This document shows positions 34,018 through 43,776 of a stretch of 64,000 bases of DNA, piece after piece. The stretch is from Bradyrhizobium ottawaense (lineage in GTDB: Bacteria > Pseudomonadota > Alphaproteobacteria > Rhizobiales > Xanthobacteraceae). The stretch lies in NCBI RefSeq assembly GCF_900099825.1, contig NZ_LT629693.1, forward strand, positions 6,955,001 through 7,019,000, written 5' to 3'. The position numbers and the translations under genes were made by a program. How positions within the stretch are numbered: position 1 is the first letter of the stretch; each line of letters starts with the position of its first letter. Under the pieces are notes generated by a model. The model saw nothing but the letters and a program-made list of their open reading frames with translations. It made no database searches and was not told where the DNA came from.

Positions 34018-37000
34018 TCACTCTGCCGGTTGCGGTGCGTAGGAGGCGTCGTGTGCGGCCGGGCCAACAAAGCGGCGCGCGCGGCAGAACCAGGGATAGA
34101 GAGCGGGGAGCACGAGCAACGTCAGCAACGTTGCGCTAATCAGGCCGCCGATGACTACCGTGGCGAGCGGGCGCTGCACCTCGGCGCCCGAGTTCGTCGA
34201 GAGCGCCATTGGCAGGAAGCCGAGACTGGCCACAGTCGCCGTCATCAGCACCGGGCGCAGCCGCGTCATGGCAGCCTGCCAGGCCGCGTCGGCCATGGCG
34301 AGTCCTTCCTTGCGCCGTTCCTCCATGTAGCTCACCATCACGACGCCGTTCAGAATAGCGATGCCGAACAGGGCGATGAAGCCGACCGCGGCCGAGATAC
34401 TGAACGGCATGCCGCGCAGCGCCAGAGCGAAGATTCCGCCGACCGCCGCAAACGGCACGTTGAAGAAGATCAGCGTCGCGAGACCGGCGCTGTCGAACAT
34501 CAGATAGAGCAACAGGAAAATGACGCCGAGCGCCACCGGCACGACGCTCGACAGCCGCGCCATGCCCTCTTGAAGGTCCTGGAAGCTCCCACCCCAGGAA
34601 ATCGTATAGCCGGGCGGCAGCCGGACCTGGGCCGCAACGGCCTGCTGCGCATCGGTCACGAAGCTGGCGAGCGGCCGCGCGCGCACATTGGCCTGCACCT
34701 TGATGATGCGCTTGCCCTGCTCGCGTTCGATCTGGGCAGGACCAGGCTCCCAGCTGACGTCGGCCAGATCGCCAAGAGCAACCGAAAGGCCGGCGCCGTT
34801 GCTCACACGCAGCGCCCGGATACGGGCGATGCTGTCACGGTCCTGCGGCGCCAACCGGACGCGGATGTTGTACCGCTCTTCCCCGTCCTTCATGGTGCCC
34901 ACCGTGCGTCCGCCGAGCGCTTCGACAAGGTCGAGCACCTGAGTCGCGCTGAATCCGTGACGGGCGATGGCATCGCGATTGACGACGACGCGCAGATAAG
35001 GCTGGCCGACGGTTTGCTTGGCCTGCACGTCGGTAGCGCCAGGAACGCTCGACACCACGCGCGCCACCTGGTCGCCGAGGTCGTGGAGTGTCGCCGTGTC
35101 GGTCCCGTGGATGACGATGGCAAGGTCCGCCATCACGCCCTGCAGCAGGTCGTCCATCCGCATCTCGATCGGCTGCGCCCAGCTCTGGGTAATCCCGGGC
35201 ACGCTCTCATCCAGGGCCTGCTTGTAGGCTTCGATCAGCCCGGCCTCGGTCTGCGCGGTCCGCCATTCCGACTTCGGCTTGAGAATGATGAAGGTGTCGC
35301 TTTGCTCGACTCCCATGGGGTCGGTTGGGATCTCCGAACTGCCGCCGAGCGTGACGACGGTCTGGACCTCCGGGAATTTCTTCAGCGTCTTCTCCACCAT
35401 GGTCTGCGTGGCGATGGCGGATTCGAGCGAGATGCCGGGCAGCTTGGTGGTGGTGACGGTGAGCGCACCTTCCTCCAGGCGGGGCAGGAACTCCGCGCCG
35501 AGGTTTGAGCCGATCGCGAGCGCGCTGCCCAGCATCACGGTCGCTACCAGGATCGTGATGACGGGATGGCGCATCGTCCTCGCGAGCACGGGCGCATAAC
35601 CGCGGCGAGCAACTCCGATGATGCGGCTGTCCCGTTCGGCGACCGGCTTGCGAAGGAAGAACGACGCGAGCACCGGCATCAGCGTGAGCGTCAGCACGAG
35701 CGAAGCGACCAGCGCGAACATGACGGTCAGCGCCATTGGGCGGAACATCTTGCCCTCGACGCCCTGCAGGCTGAGGATCGGCAGATAGATCAGCGTGATG
35801 ATCGCGACCGCAAAGGCGACCGGTCGCGCCACATCGTGCGCGGCCTCGCGCACCACCTGCGCCGCAGGAAGGGAAGGCGCCTCGGCGCGGCGGCGCACGA
35901 TGTTCTCGATCATCACCACCGCCCCGTCGACCAGCAGGCCAAAATCGATGGCGCCGAGGCTCATCAGGTTGCCCGACAGTCCGGTGAAATACATCGCGGT
36001 GACGGCGGCCAGCATCGAGAGCGGAATCGCCAGCGCGACGACGACGGCGGCGCGGAAATTGCCCAGCAGCAACAACAGGACGGCGATGACCAGGAAGGCA
36101 CCCTCAGCCAGGTTGTGGGCCACGGTCTCCAGAACGCGGTCGATCAGATCGGCGCGATTGTAGTAGGGAACTATGCTGACACCGAGCGGCAGCGTCTTGT
36201 TGATCTGTTCGACGGTGGTGCCAAGTCGCTGCGCGACCACGCGCGTGTTCTCGCCCAGCGTCATCAGTGCGACGCCCACCACCGCCTGGCCGTCGCCCTG
36301 GCTCGTCACCGCCCCGAGCCGCGGCATCGGCGCCTCGACCACCTCGGCGATGTTCTTGACGTACAGCGGCGAACCGCCGGCTGCGGTGCGCAGGACGATA
36401 TTGCCGATGTCGCCGATAGATTCCAGCAGTCCTTCGCCGCGGATGACAGCCTGCTCGCCGTTGCGCGCGATCGTCGCACCGCCAGTAGCGCGGTTGTTCT
36501 GCGCCACCGCGTTGTAGATGTCCTCGATGGACATCCCAAAGCGCGTCAACGCGCTCTGGGAGACTCGGACCTCGTAGGTCTTGAGCTCACCGCCGTTGAC
36601 ATTGACCTCGGTGATGCCCGGGACCTGCTTGAGCTGCGGTGAGACCTGCCAATCCAGGATCGAGCGCAACTGCATGAGCGAGTAGTTTTTGCCCTCGACC
36701 CTGAACTGGTAGATCTCGGAGAGGCCGTCGGAGAGGGGGCCAAGCCTGGGCGTTCCTGCTTCTGCGGGCAGCGCTGTCTGGCTCAGCCGCTGCGCAACAA
36801 GCGTGCGGTCGGTCAGGATGTCGCCGCTGTCGGCGAACTTCACATAGATGACGGAGAGCCCGTAGCGCGAGATCGAGCGGTAGCTCGTCATGCCCGGCAG
36901 GCCCTGCAGGGCCAGCTCGATCGGCGTGGTAATCGAACGCTCCACGTCCGGCGGGGCCAAACCCGGTGCTTGGGTGGTGACCAGCACCTGCAGCGGCGAG

Positions 37001-37125
37001 ATGTCAGGGTCGGCGTCAAACGGCAGGCGTTGCATGCTCAAAAGACCGGCCGCGACAAGCCCGGCGATGAGGATGAGCACGAGCATGCGGTTGCCAAGGG
37101 CGGCATCGACAATTCTGTTGATCAC
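34018..37125 (-). CDS. czcA: Heavy-metal RND efflux pump, CzcA/CnrA-type (HME)
   Basis: This 1035-residue inner-membrane transporter has 12 spans and two large periplasmic loops. TM4 reads IDFGLLVDGAVVMIENIVRR, with the D-x5-D-x6-E proton-relay set of Zn/Co/Cd/Ni exporters rather than the CusA (Cu/Ag) variant. The N-terminus (DPDISPLQVLVTTQAPGLAP) is typical of HME pumps. It follows its adaptor gene by 13 nt on the same strand. No outer-membrane factor is encoded nearby, so a TolC-type channel from elsewhere must complete the complex. Confidence 0.9.
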   Translation of the reverse strand: MINRIVDAALGNRMLVLILIAGLVAAGLLSMQRLPFDADPDISPLQVLVTTQAPGLAPPDVERSITTPIELALQGLPGMTSYRSISRYGLSVIYVKFADSGDILTDRTLVAQRLSQTALPAEAGTPRLGPLSDGLSEIYQFRVEGKNYSLMQLRSILDWQVSPQLKQVPGITEVNVNGGELKTYEVRVSQSALTRFGMSIEDIYNAVAQNNRATGGATIARNGEQAVIRGEGLLESIGDIGNIVLRTAAGGSPLYVKNIAEVVEAPMPRLGAVTSQGDGQAVVGVALMTLGENTRVVAQRLGTTVEQINKTLPLGVSIVPYYNRADLIDRVLETVAHNLAEGAFLVIAVLLLLLGNFRAAVVVALAIPLSMLAAVTAMYFTGLSGNLMSLGAIDFGLLVDGAVVMIENIVRRRAEAPSLPAAQVVREAAHDVARPVAFAVAIITLIYLPILSLQGVEGKMFRPMALTVMFALVASLVLTLTLMPVLASFFLRKPVAERDSRIIGVARRGYAPVLARTMRHPVITILVATVMLGSALAIGSNLGAEFLPRLEEGALTVTTTKLPGISLESAIATQTMVEKTLKKFPEVQTVVTLGGSSEIPTDPMGVEQSDTFIILKPKSEWRTAQTEAGLIEAYKQALDESVPGITQSWAQPIEMRMDDLLQGVMADLAIVIHGTDTATLHDLGDQVARVVSSVPGATDVQAKQTVGQPYLRVVVNRDAIARHGFSATQVLDLVEALGGRTVGTMKDGEERYNIRVRLAPQDRDSIARIRALRVSNGAGLSVALGDLADVSWEPGPAQIEREQGKRIIKVQANVRARPLASFVTDAQQAVAAQVRLPPGYTISWGGSFQDLQEGMARLSSVVPVALGVIFLLLYLMFDSAGLATLIFFNVPFAAVGGIFALALRGMPFSISAAVGFIALFGIAILNGVVMVSYMEERRKEGLAMADAAWQAAMTRLRPVLMTATVASLGFLPMALSTNSGAEVQRPLATVVIGGLISATLLTLLVLPALYPWFCRARRFVGPAAHDASYAPQPAE

Positions 37126-37138
37126 GGCGATGTCTCCT

Positions 37139-38485
37139 TCAGCCTTGGTCCGGAATGGTGGACTGCATCAGAGCCGCCTTGAGCCAATAGCTGCCCTCGC
37201 CGACGACTGGCGTGCCAGCCGCGAGCCCGCTCGTGATCTGGGTCTTTCCGTTTGCAACCAGGCCGGTATGAACCGCGCGCCAGGCGAACTGGCGATCTCC
37301 TGTCGGGATGAACACGACGCTCTGTCCATTGACCTCCTGCAGGCTACTGCTCGGCGCCAGGACGGCGTCGCTGCCCTGCGGCGAGAGGATATTGACGGTT
37401 GCGAACATGTTGACGCGCAGTGCGCCATCCGGGTTTGGGACCTCACAGCGCACCTTGGCCATCCCCGTCCCCGACTCGATCTGGTCGGGGATGTAGGTGA
37501 CGCGGCCAGCAAAAACCCGGTCCGGAAAAGCGCTCACTTTCACCTCGACTGCATCGCCCACCTTGACTGCGCCGAGATCCCTCTCTGCTACGTCGGCCTG
37601 TACCCAGACGGTTGAGAGGTCGGACACGGTGAAGATCGGTGTCGCCGGATCGACGATCTCTCCGGTTGCGACGGAGACCGAATCAACGACCCCGGCGAAT
37701 GGTGCGAACAGGGCGCCGCGGGAATCCCCCGGCCGATCGTTGGACGCGTCGGCACCACCGGCAGCAGAGCGCACGGGCAAGAGCCGTGCCTCCTCCTCTT
37801 GGTACTGCCGTAACACCGCTTCCTTGGTACGGAGATCGGCTTCCATGGTAACTGCGGTGGCGCGCCGAGCCACGAGTTCGGCCTGGGTCACGAGGTCGCT
37901 GCGAATAAGGTTTGTCGCACGATCATAAGCAGCACTTGCCGCAGCGAGTTGCGCCTTTGCCTGATTCAGCGCCGCCTCGGCGCCCAGAACCTTGCTGTGG
38001 GCCGCACTGAGGTCGAAGTTATCGAGAACGGCCAGGCGTTGACCTGGAACGACCCGATCGCCGGCGGTTACATCGACTGTCTCGATCCGGCCGCGCGCCG
38101 TAGGCTTGATGCGGGCAAGGTGGAGTTGATCGTATCCGACGCTACCCGTCGCCGACACGGCGCGCACCAGCGGCCCGGCCTTCGCCTTCTCGATCTGCAA
38201 TTGCAGGTTCGCCAGCTTCGGCTCGGAGAGAGTAATTGCGGCGGGCAACTCCGGATCGGCGGCAACTGCCGACGGGGCGCTCACAGGCATGGCAACTGAA
38301 GCAGACGGCAACGAACGACCAGCCACAAATCCCGCAACTACAGCGATAGCGACCGTCGCGACACTGAGAAGCAATCGGCGTTTCAGAATCGGCAGCCTCC
38401 CAGGAAGAAGGGACCGGCGATTATTGGACTCCGACCAATTGATCGCGATTGCGTGAGCTGTGCGTGATAGGCTTGTATGAATCAT
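37139..38485 (-). CDS. RND adaptor (CzcB-like membrane fusion protein)
   Basis: This 448-residue periplasmic adaptor has an N-terminal anchor or signal (LLLSVATVAIAVVAGFVAG). A lipoyl/barrel-sandwich region (RIKPTARGRIETVDVTAGDR) and a long coiled coil (AHSKVLGAEAALNQAKAQLA) follow. A second lipoyl half (LFAPFAGVVDSVSVATGEIV) and a beta-barrel domain complete it. It links the pump to an outer-membrane channel. GGAG lies 7 nt upstream of the ATG. It diverges from a two-component system that probably controls it. Confidence 0.88.
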   Translation of the reverse strand: MIHTSLSRTAHAIAINWSESNNRRSLLPGRLPILKRRLLLSVATVAIAVVAGFVAGRSLPSASVAMPVSAPSAVAADPELPAAITLSEPKLANLQLQIEKAKAGPLVRAVSATGSVGYDQLHLARIKPTARGRIETVDVTAGDRVVPGQRLAVLDNFDLSAAHSKVLGAEAALNQAKAQLAAASAAYDRATNLIRSDLVTQAELVARRATAVTMEADLRTKEAVLRQYQEEEARLLPVRSAAGGADASNDRPGDSRGALFAPFAGVVDSVSVATGEIVDPATPIFTVSDLSTVWVQADVAERDLGAVKVGDAVEVKVSAFPDRVFAGRVTYIPDQIESGTGMAKVRCEVPNPDGALRVNMFATVNILSPQGSDAVLAPSSSLQEVNGQSVVFIPTGDRQFAWRAVHTGLVANGKTQITSGLAAGTPVVGEGSYWLKAALMQSTIPDQG

Positions 38486-38604
38486 CTTCCCGCTCCGACG
38501 AAATATTGTAGGTCGGCACCGTTAGCGGGCTTTTCTGACGCGGGCCTGAAGGCTATCTGATTGACGTTCAGGTTGGCGTCAGCTTTCTCCTGCAATTAAC
38601 CCTC

Positions 38605-39279
38605 ATGACGACGAGCGAGCCCATGCGAGTCTTGCTAATTGAAGACGAACCACATCTCGGATCGGCTGTGCAGGAGCATGTCCGCGCGGCAGGACACGCG
38701 GTCGACTGGTTCGAACGGCTGGAGCCGGCGGAGCACGCGGTGCGCACGGTATCTTATGACGCGCTGCTGCTTGATCTGCACCTGCCTGATGGGCGCGGCC
38801 TGGATTTCCTGCGCAAACTTCGCCGCCGCGGCGATGCGCTGCCGGTCGTCATCCTCACCGCGCGCGATTTGGTCAGTGACCGGATCGAGGGCCTTAAGGC
38901 GGGCGCCGACGATTACATCGTCAAACCTTTCGACCTCGACGAAGTGAATGCACGTTTAGAGGCCGTCAGACGCCGGTATTTCGGCAAGGCAATGCCGGTC
39001 GTTCAGGTCGGTCCCGTGGAGTTGGAGTGGGAATCGAAGGTGGCGCGGCTGGACGGACGACTGGTCGAACTGAGCGCGCGGGAGTGGGCCGTCATCGAAG
39101 TGCTGGGCCGACGGCGGCAATCGACGGTCTCGAAAGAGCAAATCGAGGATGCGCTCTACGCATTCGGCGAGGAGATCGAAAGCAACACCATCGAGGTCTA
39201 TGTTAGCCGCATTCGCCGCAAGCTTGGGCGGGATTTCATTCGCACGATACGCGGTCTCGGCTACGGCTTGGGAGATTAG
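38605..39279 (+). CDS. OmpR-family response regulator (CzcR/CusR-like)
   Basis: This 224-residue protein has a receiver domain: acidic pair in VLLIEDEPHLGS, phospho-Asp in ALLLDLHLPDG, Lys in IVKPFDLDEV. A winged-helix DNA-binding domain follows (ELSAREWAVIEVLGRRRQ, IEVYVSRIRRKLG). It diverges from the RND genes across a 119-bp region that holds a direct repeat (TTGACGTTCAG / TTGGCGTCAG at 38561-38582), a candidate binding site. The kinase gene starts 4 nt after its stop. Confidence 0.9.
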   Translation: MTTSEPMRVLLIEDEPHLGSAVQEHVRAAGHAVDWFERLEPAEHAVRTVSYDALLLDLHLPDGRGLDFLRKLRRRGDALPVVILTARDLVSDRIEGLKAGADDYIVKPFDLDEVNARLEAVRRRYFGKAMPVVQVGPVELEWESKVARLDGRLVELSAREWAVIEVLGRRRQSTVSKEQIEDALYAFGEEIESNTIEVYVSRIRRKLGRDFIRTIRGLGYGLGD

Positions 39280-39282
39280 GAC

Positions 39283-40617
39283 GTGGCGGGCAGGAGTCTG
39301 GTCTCACGGCTGATCTGGATGCTGGCCTCGTCGATGGCGGGGCTGTGGCTATTGGGCAGCGTGGCCGCCGGCGTGCTGACGGTTTTCGAGGTCAATGAGA
39401 GGCTCGATGACGCGATCGAGGAGGTAGCGCAGCGGCTGCTGCCTGCCACCTATGATGCAGTCCAGCAACCACAGGCCATGCAGCAGATGGCGAGACACCT
39501 GGTCGCGACGATGGATCCCAAAGCTCTGGCCTATCAGATCATCGGTCCGGCCGGCGAGATCGTCATGCGCTCCGACAACGCGCCAGAGACACCGTTTCAG
39601 GTCCCGCGCCAGACTGGCTTCCACGACGTCCCGCGCTATCGGGTCTATTCCCAGCCAGCGGCTGTCGATGGCTTTTTCATCGAGGTTGCCGAGCCCTCCG
39701 TGCACCGCTCCGAGTCTCTGAGGCGGACCGCCGCGCTTACCGTCGGGCCACTGCTGTTGTTCTTGCCGTTGTCGTGGTTTTTGATCCGCTTGGCGGTGTT
39801 CCGGAGTATGCGCTCACTGGACCAGTTGCGGAGCGAGATCGGTCGTCGCGACGGCTCCAATCTATCGCAGATCCCCTATATGGACCTGCCGACCGAGCTC
39901 GCTTCGATGCTGGTAGCGGTGAACCGGTTATTGGAGCGGCTGGAACGGGCGCTGGCCACCGAGCGTCAGTTCGCAGCCAACAGCGCACACGAATTGCGGA
40001 CGCCGATCGCAGCCGTGCTGGCGCAGATGCAATTGTTGTCGGCACAGCTCGCCGGCACGCAGCATGCAGAGCGCGCGGCGCGTATCGTCAACCAGATAAA
40101 GGGACTCAGCAGTCTTGCCGAGAAGCTGCTGCAACTGTCGCGGGCCGGGGCAGGCGTCGGGATGCTGCGAGAACGCATTGATATGTTGACCGTCTTGCAA
40201 GTTCTGGTCGATGAGTTTCGCCGACGCGAGGACGTGGGCGACAGGCTGGTCGTCACCGCCGAATGTCCGGACGAATTCATCGTGCAGGGAGAATTGGACG
40301 TTCTCGGCATAACGCTGCGCAACCTGATCGAGAACGCCATCCGTTATGGCGCTCCTGATGAGCCGATCGAGATCGTCGTCGAACGCGGCCGGCAAATTCG
40401 GCTGCTGAACGGCGGCGCTCCCGTTCCAACCGAGACTCTTGAAACTCTGAAGAAACCTTTCGTCCGCGGATCATCGGTCGGCGCCGGCGGCGGTCTCGGG
40501 CTTGCGATCGTCGACAGTGTGATGAAACAGATTGGCGGCAGCCTGACCCTTATTTCTCCTGTTATCGGCCGTGGCAGCGGCTTTGAGGCGCGCCTGGTCT
40601 TCCCTGAACCGAATTGA
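39283..40617 (+). CDS. Sensor histidine kinase of the metal RND locus
   Basis: This 444-residue membrane kinase has two spans (LIWMLASSMAGLWLLGSVAA and LTVGPLLLFLPLSWFLI) flanking a ~120-residue periplasmic sensor domain. HisKA has the phospho-His in FAANSAHELRTPIA, the ATPase N-box is LRNLIENAIRYG, and the G-box is GGGLGLAIVDSV. The start is GTG, 4 nt after the regulator. It most likely senses periplasmic divalent metal for the divergent pump genes. Confidence 0.9.
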   Translation: MAGRSLVSRLIWMLASSMAGLWLLGSVAAGVLTVFEVNERLDDAIEEVAQRLLPATYDAVQQPQAMQQMARHLVATMDPKALAYQIIGPAGEIVMRSDNAPETPFQVPRQTGFHDVPRYRVYSQPAAVDGFFIEVAEPSVHRSESLRRTAALTVGPLLLFLPLSWFLIRLAVFRSMRSLDQLRSEIGRRDGSNLSQIPYMDLPTELASMLVAVNRLLERLERALATERQFAANSAHELRTPIAAVLAQMQLLSAQLAGTQHAERAARIVNQIKGLSSLAEKLLQLSRAGAGVGMLRERIDMLTVLQVLVDEFRRREDVGDRLVVTAECPDEFIVQGELDVLGITLRNLIENAIRYGAPDEPIEIVVERGRQIRLLNGGAPVPTETLETLKKPFVRGSSVGAGGGLGLAIVDSVMKQIGGSLTLISPVIGRGSGFEARLVFPEPN

Positions 40618-40960
40618 ATAATTCGGATCACATCTTCAGGGCCTGGGCGTTCGGAACACCGGGGTGATCGTGTTTGAATCGATTGTTAAGTTGAAGAGTG
40701 CAAGGTCGCGCCAATTGCGTGAAATCTCTAGCCGAACGCGAATGGACCAAACGTGCTTGGGTTGGAGCGGTTGCTTTTTGACCGACGAGCAATCCCTTAT
40801 CCGTCCAGCGGTTCCCTTGCGTGTTTCCACAATCGCGTTGCGATTGCGCTCCGATGCGGCTATCGCCATTCTGACAACCAGAAATTCTGTAATGATCTCA
40901 ATGGGCCAAAAACACCGAAAATGTCAGAACGGCTCTTGAAAACACAGCGAAAATTCGAGA
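40618..40960. other. Non-coding end of island segment 1
   Basis: No protein-like frame, tRNA or hairpin of note is seen between the kinase stop and attachment copy 2. The stretch TCTTGAAAACACAGCG just before copy 2 resembles TTGAAAATATCGAG before copy 3, possibly part of the attachment or excision site. Confidence 0.4.
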
Positions 40961-41025
40961 CTTCCAAGCTGAATACGAGGGTTCGATTCCCTTCACCCGC
41001 TCCAAAACGATTTCAATGGCTTAGC
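40961..41025 (+). repeat. Attachment-site copy 2
   Basis: Bases 40961-41004 are identical to the last 44 nt of tRNA-Gly(TCC). The following ACGATTTCAATGGCTTAGC matches the post-tRNA flank of copy 1 with one deletion and one change. It marks the junction between island segments 1 and 2. Confidence 0.9.
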
Positions 41026-41474
41026 ACGAGTTTTCCGATCTCATTCCGACAATCATTCCGACGACCAGCCTGAATACCGTTCCAATTTTTGCCAGTGTTT
41101 TCAGTCCCGCGAATCTCGATGTCGCCGTAGTGCCTGCGATCGGTTCAATGCGCCAACCTCTACTGCTCTTCGCTTCCGTCCTTGCGCAATCACCGCCGAT
41201 CGTCGTCGGTTAACACAAAGACGATGGCGCGCGATTTCAGCGCAGCGACCAAGGATTGAAATGGCGCGCATTGCGTCTTCGCGAAGCTGTTCAGCAATCA
41301 TCCGGATCAATGACTTCGGTGTAATCAACAATGACGAGGCGTTGAAGTTCACGCCATGCGACAACCGGGGCGCGACGAATAATGAGCGATATGGAACGAC
41401 CGCTTCTGGCGCTGCGGACATTTGCGTCAGCTAGACTAAGGGCCCAATAGTAGCCGCATCAATCGTTGTGTTAA
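41026..41474. other. Non-coding start of island segment 2
   Basis: About 450 bp without a supportable gene. A minus-strand frame at 41101-41421 has basic, low-order composition and no ribosome-binding site. Nothing is recognised. Confidence 0.4.
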
Positions 41475-42254
41475 TCAACTTGCGCTGTCCTGCGCTGCGA
41501 GCGCTGCAACAATGGTACGCGCAGTTGTGTTGAGTGGTCCAAGGTAACGATCGGCCGCCTGTTCGTGCGTCATGACCGATCGGGGAAAACGCATCACGAG
41601 ACACGCGATCACCTGGCGGCCTTGCCGCACGGGAACCGCGAGCCCAAGCACCTTGTACGGGCGTGGCGACAATGTCACGGCGTAGCCACGGCGCCGAACC
41701 ACGGCGAGATGCGCCTCGAGTGCTCGGGCGTCGCGCATACCCAAAACGCCGAGCCCCGCCTCAGGAAGCAACTCCCGGATCAAACGCCGTCGTTCCTCCG
41801 CAGGGCAGAAGGCCAGGTAGGCCTGCCCGAGCGCGCTGGGTATGAGCGGATAGGTCCGATTGTATCCAGCTCGCTCGAACGACAGCGGACTTTGCGGCGC
41901 GGTGCTGTGGAGAAGCACCACAACAGCGCCCCGGACCTTGGCGAGCCCGATCGGCCAATTGTGTTGGCGGGTAAATTGGCGCATCGCCGGCACAGCGGCG
42001 TCAACGATCCGATCGATGAAGCGAAGGCCGACTGAGAGCGCCAACACGTGCTCGGTGATCCGGTAGCCGGCCTCGCTCGAGATGCGGGCGCCATATCCGG
42101 CTGCGATCAAGGTGTCCAAGAGGCGGATCAGCGTTGGCTTCGGTAAACCGGTGGCAGCGCGCAAATCGCCGAGGCTGCTCGCGGATTTACGATTAAGCGC
42201 CTCCAGCAACTTCAGTGCCCGCACCACTGGTTCTACCGGCTTGCTTGCGCCCAT
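41475..42254 (-). CDS. IclR-family transcriptional regulator
   Basis: This 259-residue regulator has an N-terminal winged helix (VVRALKLLEALNRKSASSLG, TGLPKPTLIRLLDTLIAAGY). A C-terminal IclR ligand-binding domain follows (YPLIPSALGQAYLAFCPAEE). IclR proteins respond to aromatic or small organic acids. It diverges from the dioxygenase gene across 128 bp and most likely controls the dioxygenase-ferredoxin-P450-MFS set. Confidence 0.9.
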   Translation of the reverse strand: MGASKPVEPVVRALKLLEALNRKSASSLGDLRAATGLPKPTLIRLLDTLIAAGYGARISSEAGYRITEHVLALSVGLRFIDRIVDAAVPAMRQFTRQHNWPIGLAKVRGAVVVLLHSTAPQSPLSFERAGYNRTYPLIPSALGQAYLAFCPAEERRRLIRELLPEAGLGVLGMRDARALEAHLAVVRRRGYAVTLSPRPYKVLGLAVPVRQGRQVIACLVMRFPRSVMTHEQAADRYLGPLNTTARTIVAALAAQDSAS

Positions 42255-42382
42255 GGCGAAAATGTCCCGTGGCGCATTCCGTATTACGGAATCTGCTCAG
42301 AATCAGCAAGCGGTTTTGCGTTTTCTCCGGCAAACACAGCCAGGACGCGCGAACAAACCAGCGTCGATAGGGAGGAAATGCA

Positions 42383-43219
42383 ATGACATATCAGTCAATC
42401 GAAGTGCGTAAACTGACCCCAACCATCGGCGCGGAGATCTTCGGCGTCGACCTCGGCGGGCAGCTGGGTAACCAGCAATTCCAGGAGGTGCATGACGCGC
42501 TCATGGAAAACCTGGTGATATTCTTCCGCGACCAGAAGCTGACGCCGGAGCAGCACAAGGACTTCGGCCGCCGGTTCGGCAAGCTGCATGTGCACCCCAA
42601 TGCGCCGCAGCTGATCGAGGGTCATCCCGAAATCCTGGTGATCAAGGCAGACGAAAAGTCGAAACGGGTTGCCGGAGAAGAATGGCACTCCGACGTGTCC
42701 TGCGACGAGGAACCGCCCATGGGCTCGATCCTCTACATGCAGGAAACACCTGCGAGCGGCGGCGGCGACACCATGTTTGCAAATATGTATTCCGCCTACG
42801 ATGCCCTTTCAGAGCCGATACGGCATCTGCTTGAGGGCTGCACGGCGATCCATGACAGCAACAAGGCGCATCCCTACCGCCACAACGCGAAGGACCGCGC
42901 CGACATGCAATTCCCGAAATCGGAACATCCGGTGATCCGCACCCATCCCGTGACCGGACGGAAAGCGCTCTACGTCAACCGCGGCTTCACCACTCACATT
43001 CCGCAGTTGAAGAAGCAAGAGAGCGCGGCCCTGCTCGAGATGTTGTACCGGCATGTCGAGACGCCGGAGTTCATGTGCCGCTTCAAATGGCAGCCAGGCT
43101 CGATTGCTTTCTGGGACAATCGCAGCGCGCAGCACCACGCGCTGTGGGATTATTTCCCGGAGCGACGCTATGGCCATCGTGTGACCGTCTGTGGCGACAA
43201 GCCGTTTTACCGCGGCTGA
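42383..43219 (+). CDS. TauD/TfdA-family Fe(II)/2-oxoglutarate dioxygenase
   Basis: This 278-residue enzyme has the double-stranded beta-helix fold. The iron ligands are the H-x-D pair in EEWHSDVSCDEEP and the distal His in SAQHHALWDY. The 2-oxoglutarate Arg is probably in PERRYGHRVTV. The family hydroxylates taurine, 2,4-D and related substrates. AGGGAGGAA precedes the ATG. It is the first gene of the plus-strand set after the divergent IclR regulator. Confidence 0.9.
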   Translation: MTYQSIEVRKLTPTIGAEIFGVDLGGQLGNQQFQEVHDALMENLVIFFRDQKLTPEQHKDFGRRFGKLHVHPNAPQLIEGHPEILVIKADEKSKRVAGEEWHSDVSCDEEPPMGSILYMQETPASGGGDTMFANMYSAYDALSEPIRHLLEGCTAIHDSNKAHPYRHNAKDRADMQFPKSEHPVIRTHPVTGRKALYVNRGFTTHIPQLKKQESAALLEMLYRHVETPEFMCRFKWQPGSIAFWDNRSAQHHALWDYFPERRYGHRVTVCGDKPFYRG

Positions 43220-43388
43220 CAAGGCGCTTTTCGAGATGTCCAGCGAGCGGCGGCGACGCCGGCGCTCGCGGCAGGCGCGCTAACAATGCGCCGTCGGAAA
43301 GACCAGGCAAGACAGCCGCGGGCAATGCGGTTGTCAAATGCGCAAGCGCGCGGCGCGAGCGCACAATCAATCAGAGGAAACGGCAGCC

Positions 43389-43709
43389 ATGCCAAAGGTC
43401 ACCTATGTCGAATACAGCGGAACCGAGCGAGAAATCGAGTTGCCATCAGGTCTTTCGGTGATGCAGGGCGCAATCGACCACCAGATCACGGGCATAGATG
43501 CCGATTGCGGAGGCGAATGCGCTTGCGCGACGTGTCATGTGTATGTCGACCCTCGCTGGCTCGAAAGGGTCGGACCTCAGGGATCGCAGGAGGCGGCGCT
43601 GCTGGACTTCGCCGCGCTCGCGCAACCCAATTCGCGTCTCGCCTGCCAAATCAAGATGAACGATCGGTTGGACGGCCTCGTCGTGAACTTGCCTGAGGCT
43701 CAGCACTGA
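43389..43709 (+). CDS. [2Fe-2S] ferredoxin (P450 redox partner type)
   Basis: This 106-residue protein is an adrenodoxin/putidaredoxin-type ferredoxin. The cluster ligands are in [14 protein letters not shown] (C-x5-C-x2-C, with a fourth Cys at RLACQIK). The start [11 protein letters not shown] is chosen for a GAGGAAAC site upstream. It lies 67 nt before a P450 gene, which is a standard arrangement for the electron donor. A ferredoxin reductase is not present in the window. Confidence 0.93.
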   Translation: MPKVTYVEYSGTEREIELPSGLSVMQGAIDHQITGIDADCGGECACATCHVYVDPRWLERVGPQGSQEAALLDFAALAQPNSRLACQIKMNDRLDGLVVNLPEAQH

Positions 43710-43776
43710 CCGCGAGCCGATCTGCCGCGCGTTGGAATTGGTCCTCGATATCAGCAGACATTTTGGAGAATTCCGC

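Larger units (their letters stand above)
31365..41004. mobile_element. Genomic island segment 1 in tRNA-Gly
   Basis: About 9.6 kb is bounded by direct repeats of the tRNA-Gly 3' end. Cargo: a PepSY protein, two tiny membrane proteins, a Cys-rich exported protein, a Czc-like RND pump, its adaptor and a two-component system. No integrase or recombinase is found inside, so it is either an immobile remnant or mobilised in trans. Confidence 0.7.

Noticed and set aside
33629..34042. 137-aa plus-strand ORF
   Set aside because: No ribosome-binding site or family-like content; it is antisense to the amber-interrupted gene, whose frame looks more protein-like.
34030..35508. 492-aa plus-strand ORF
   Set aside because: Antisense of the CzcA-like pump; low-order His/Arg/Gly-rich composition.
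41101..41421. 106-aa minus-strand ORF near attachment copy 2, considered as a transposase or integrase piece
   Set aside because: No recombinase motif (R-H-R-Y or DDE) and no conserved-looking segment.
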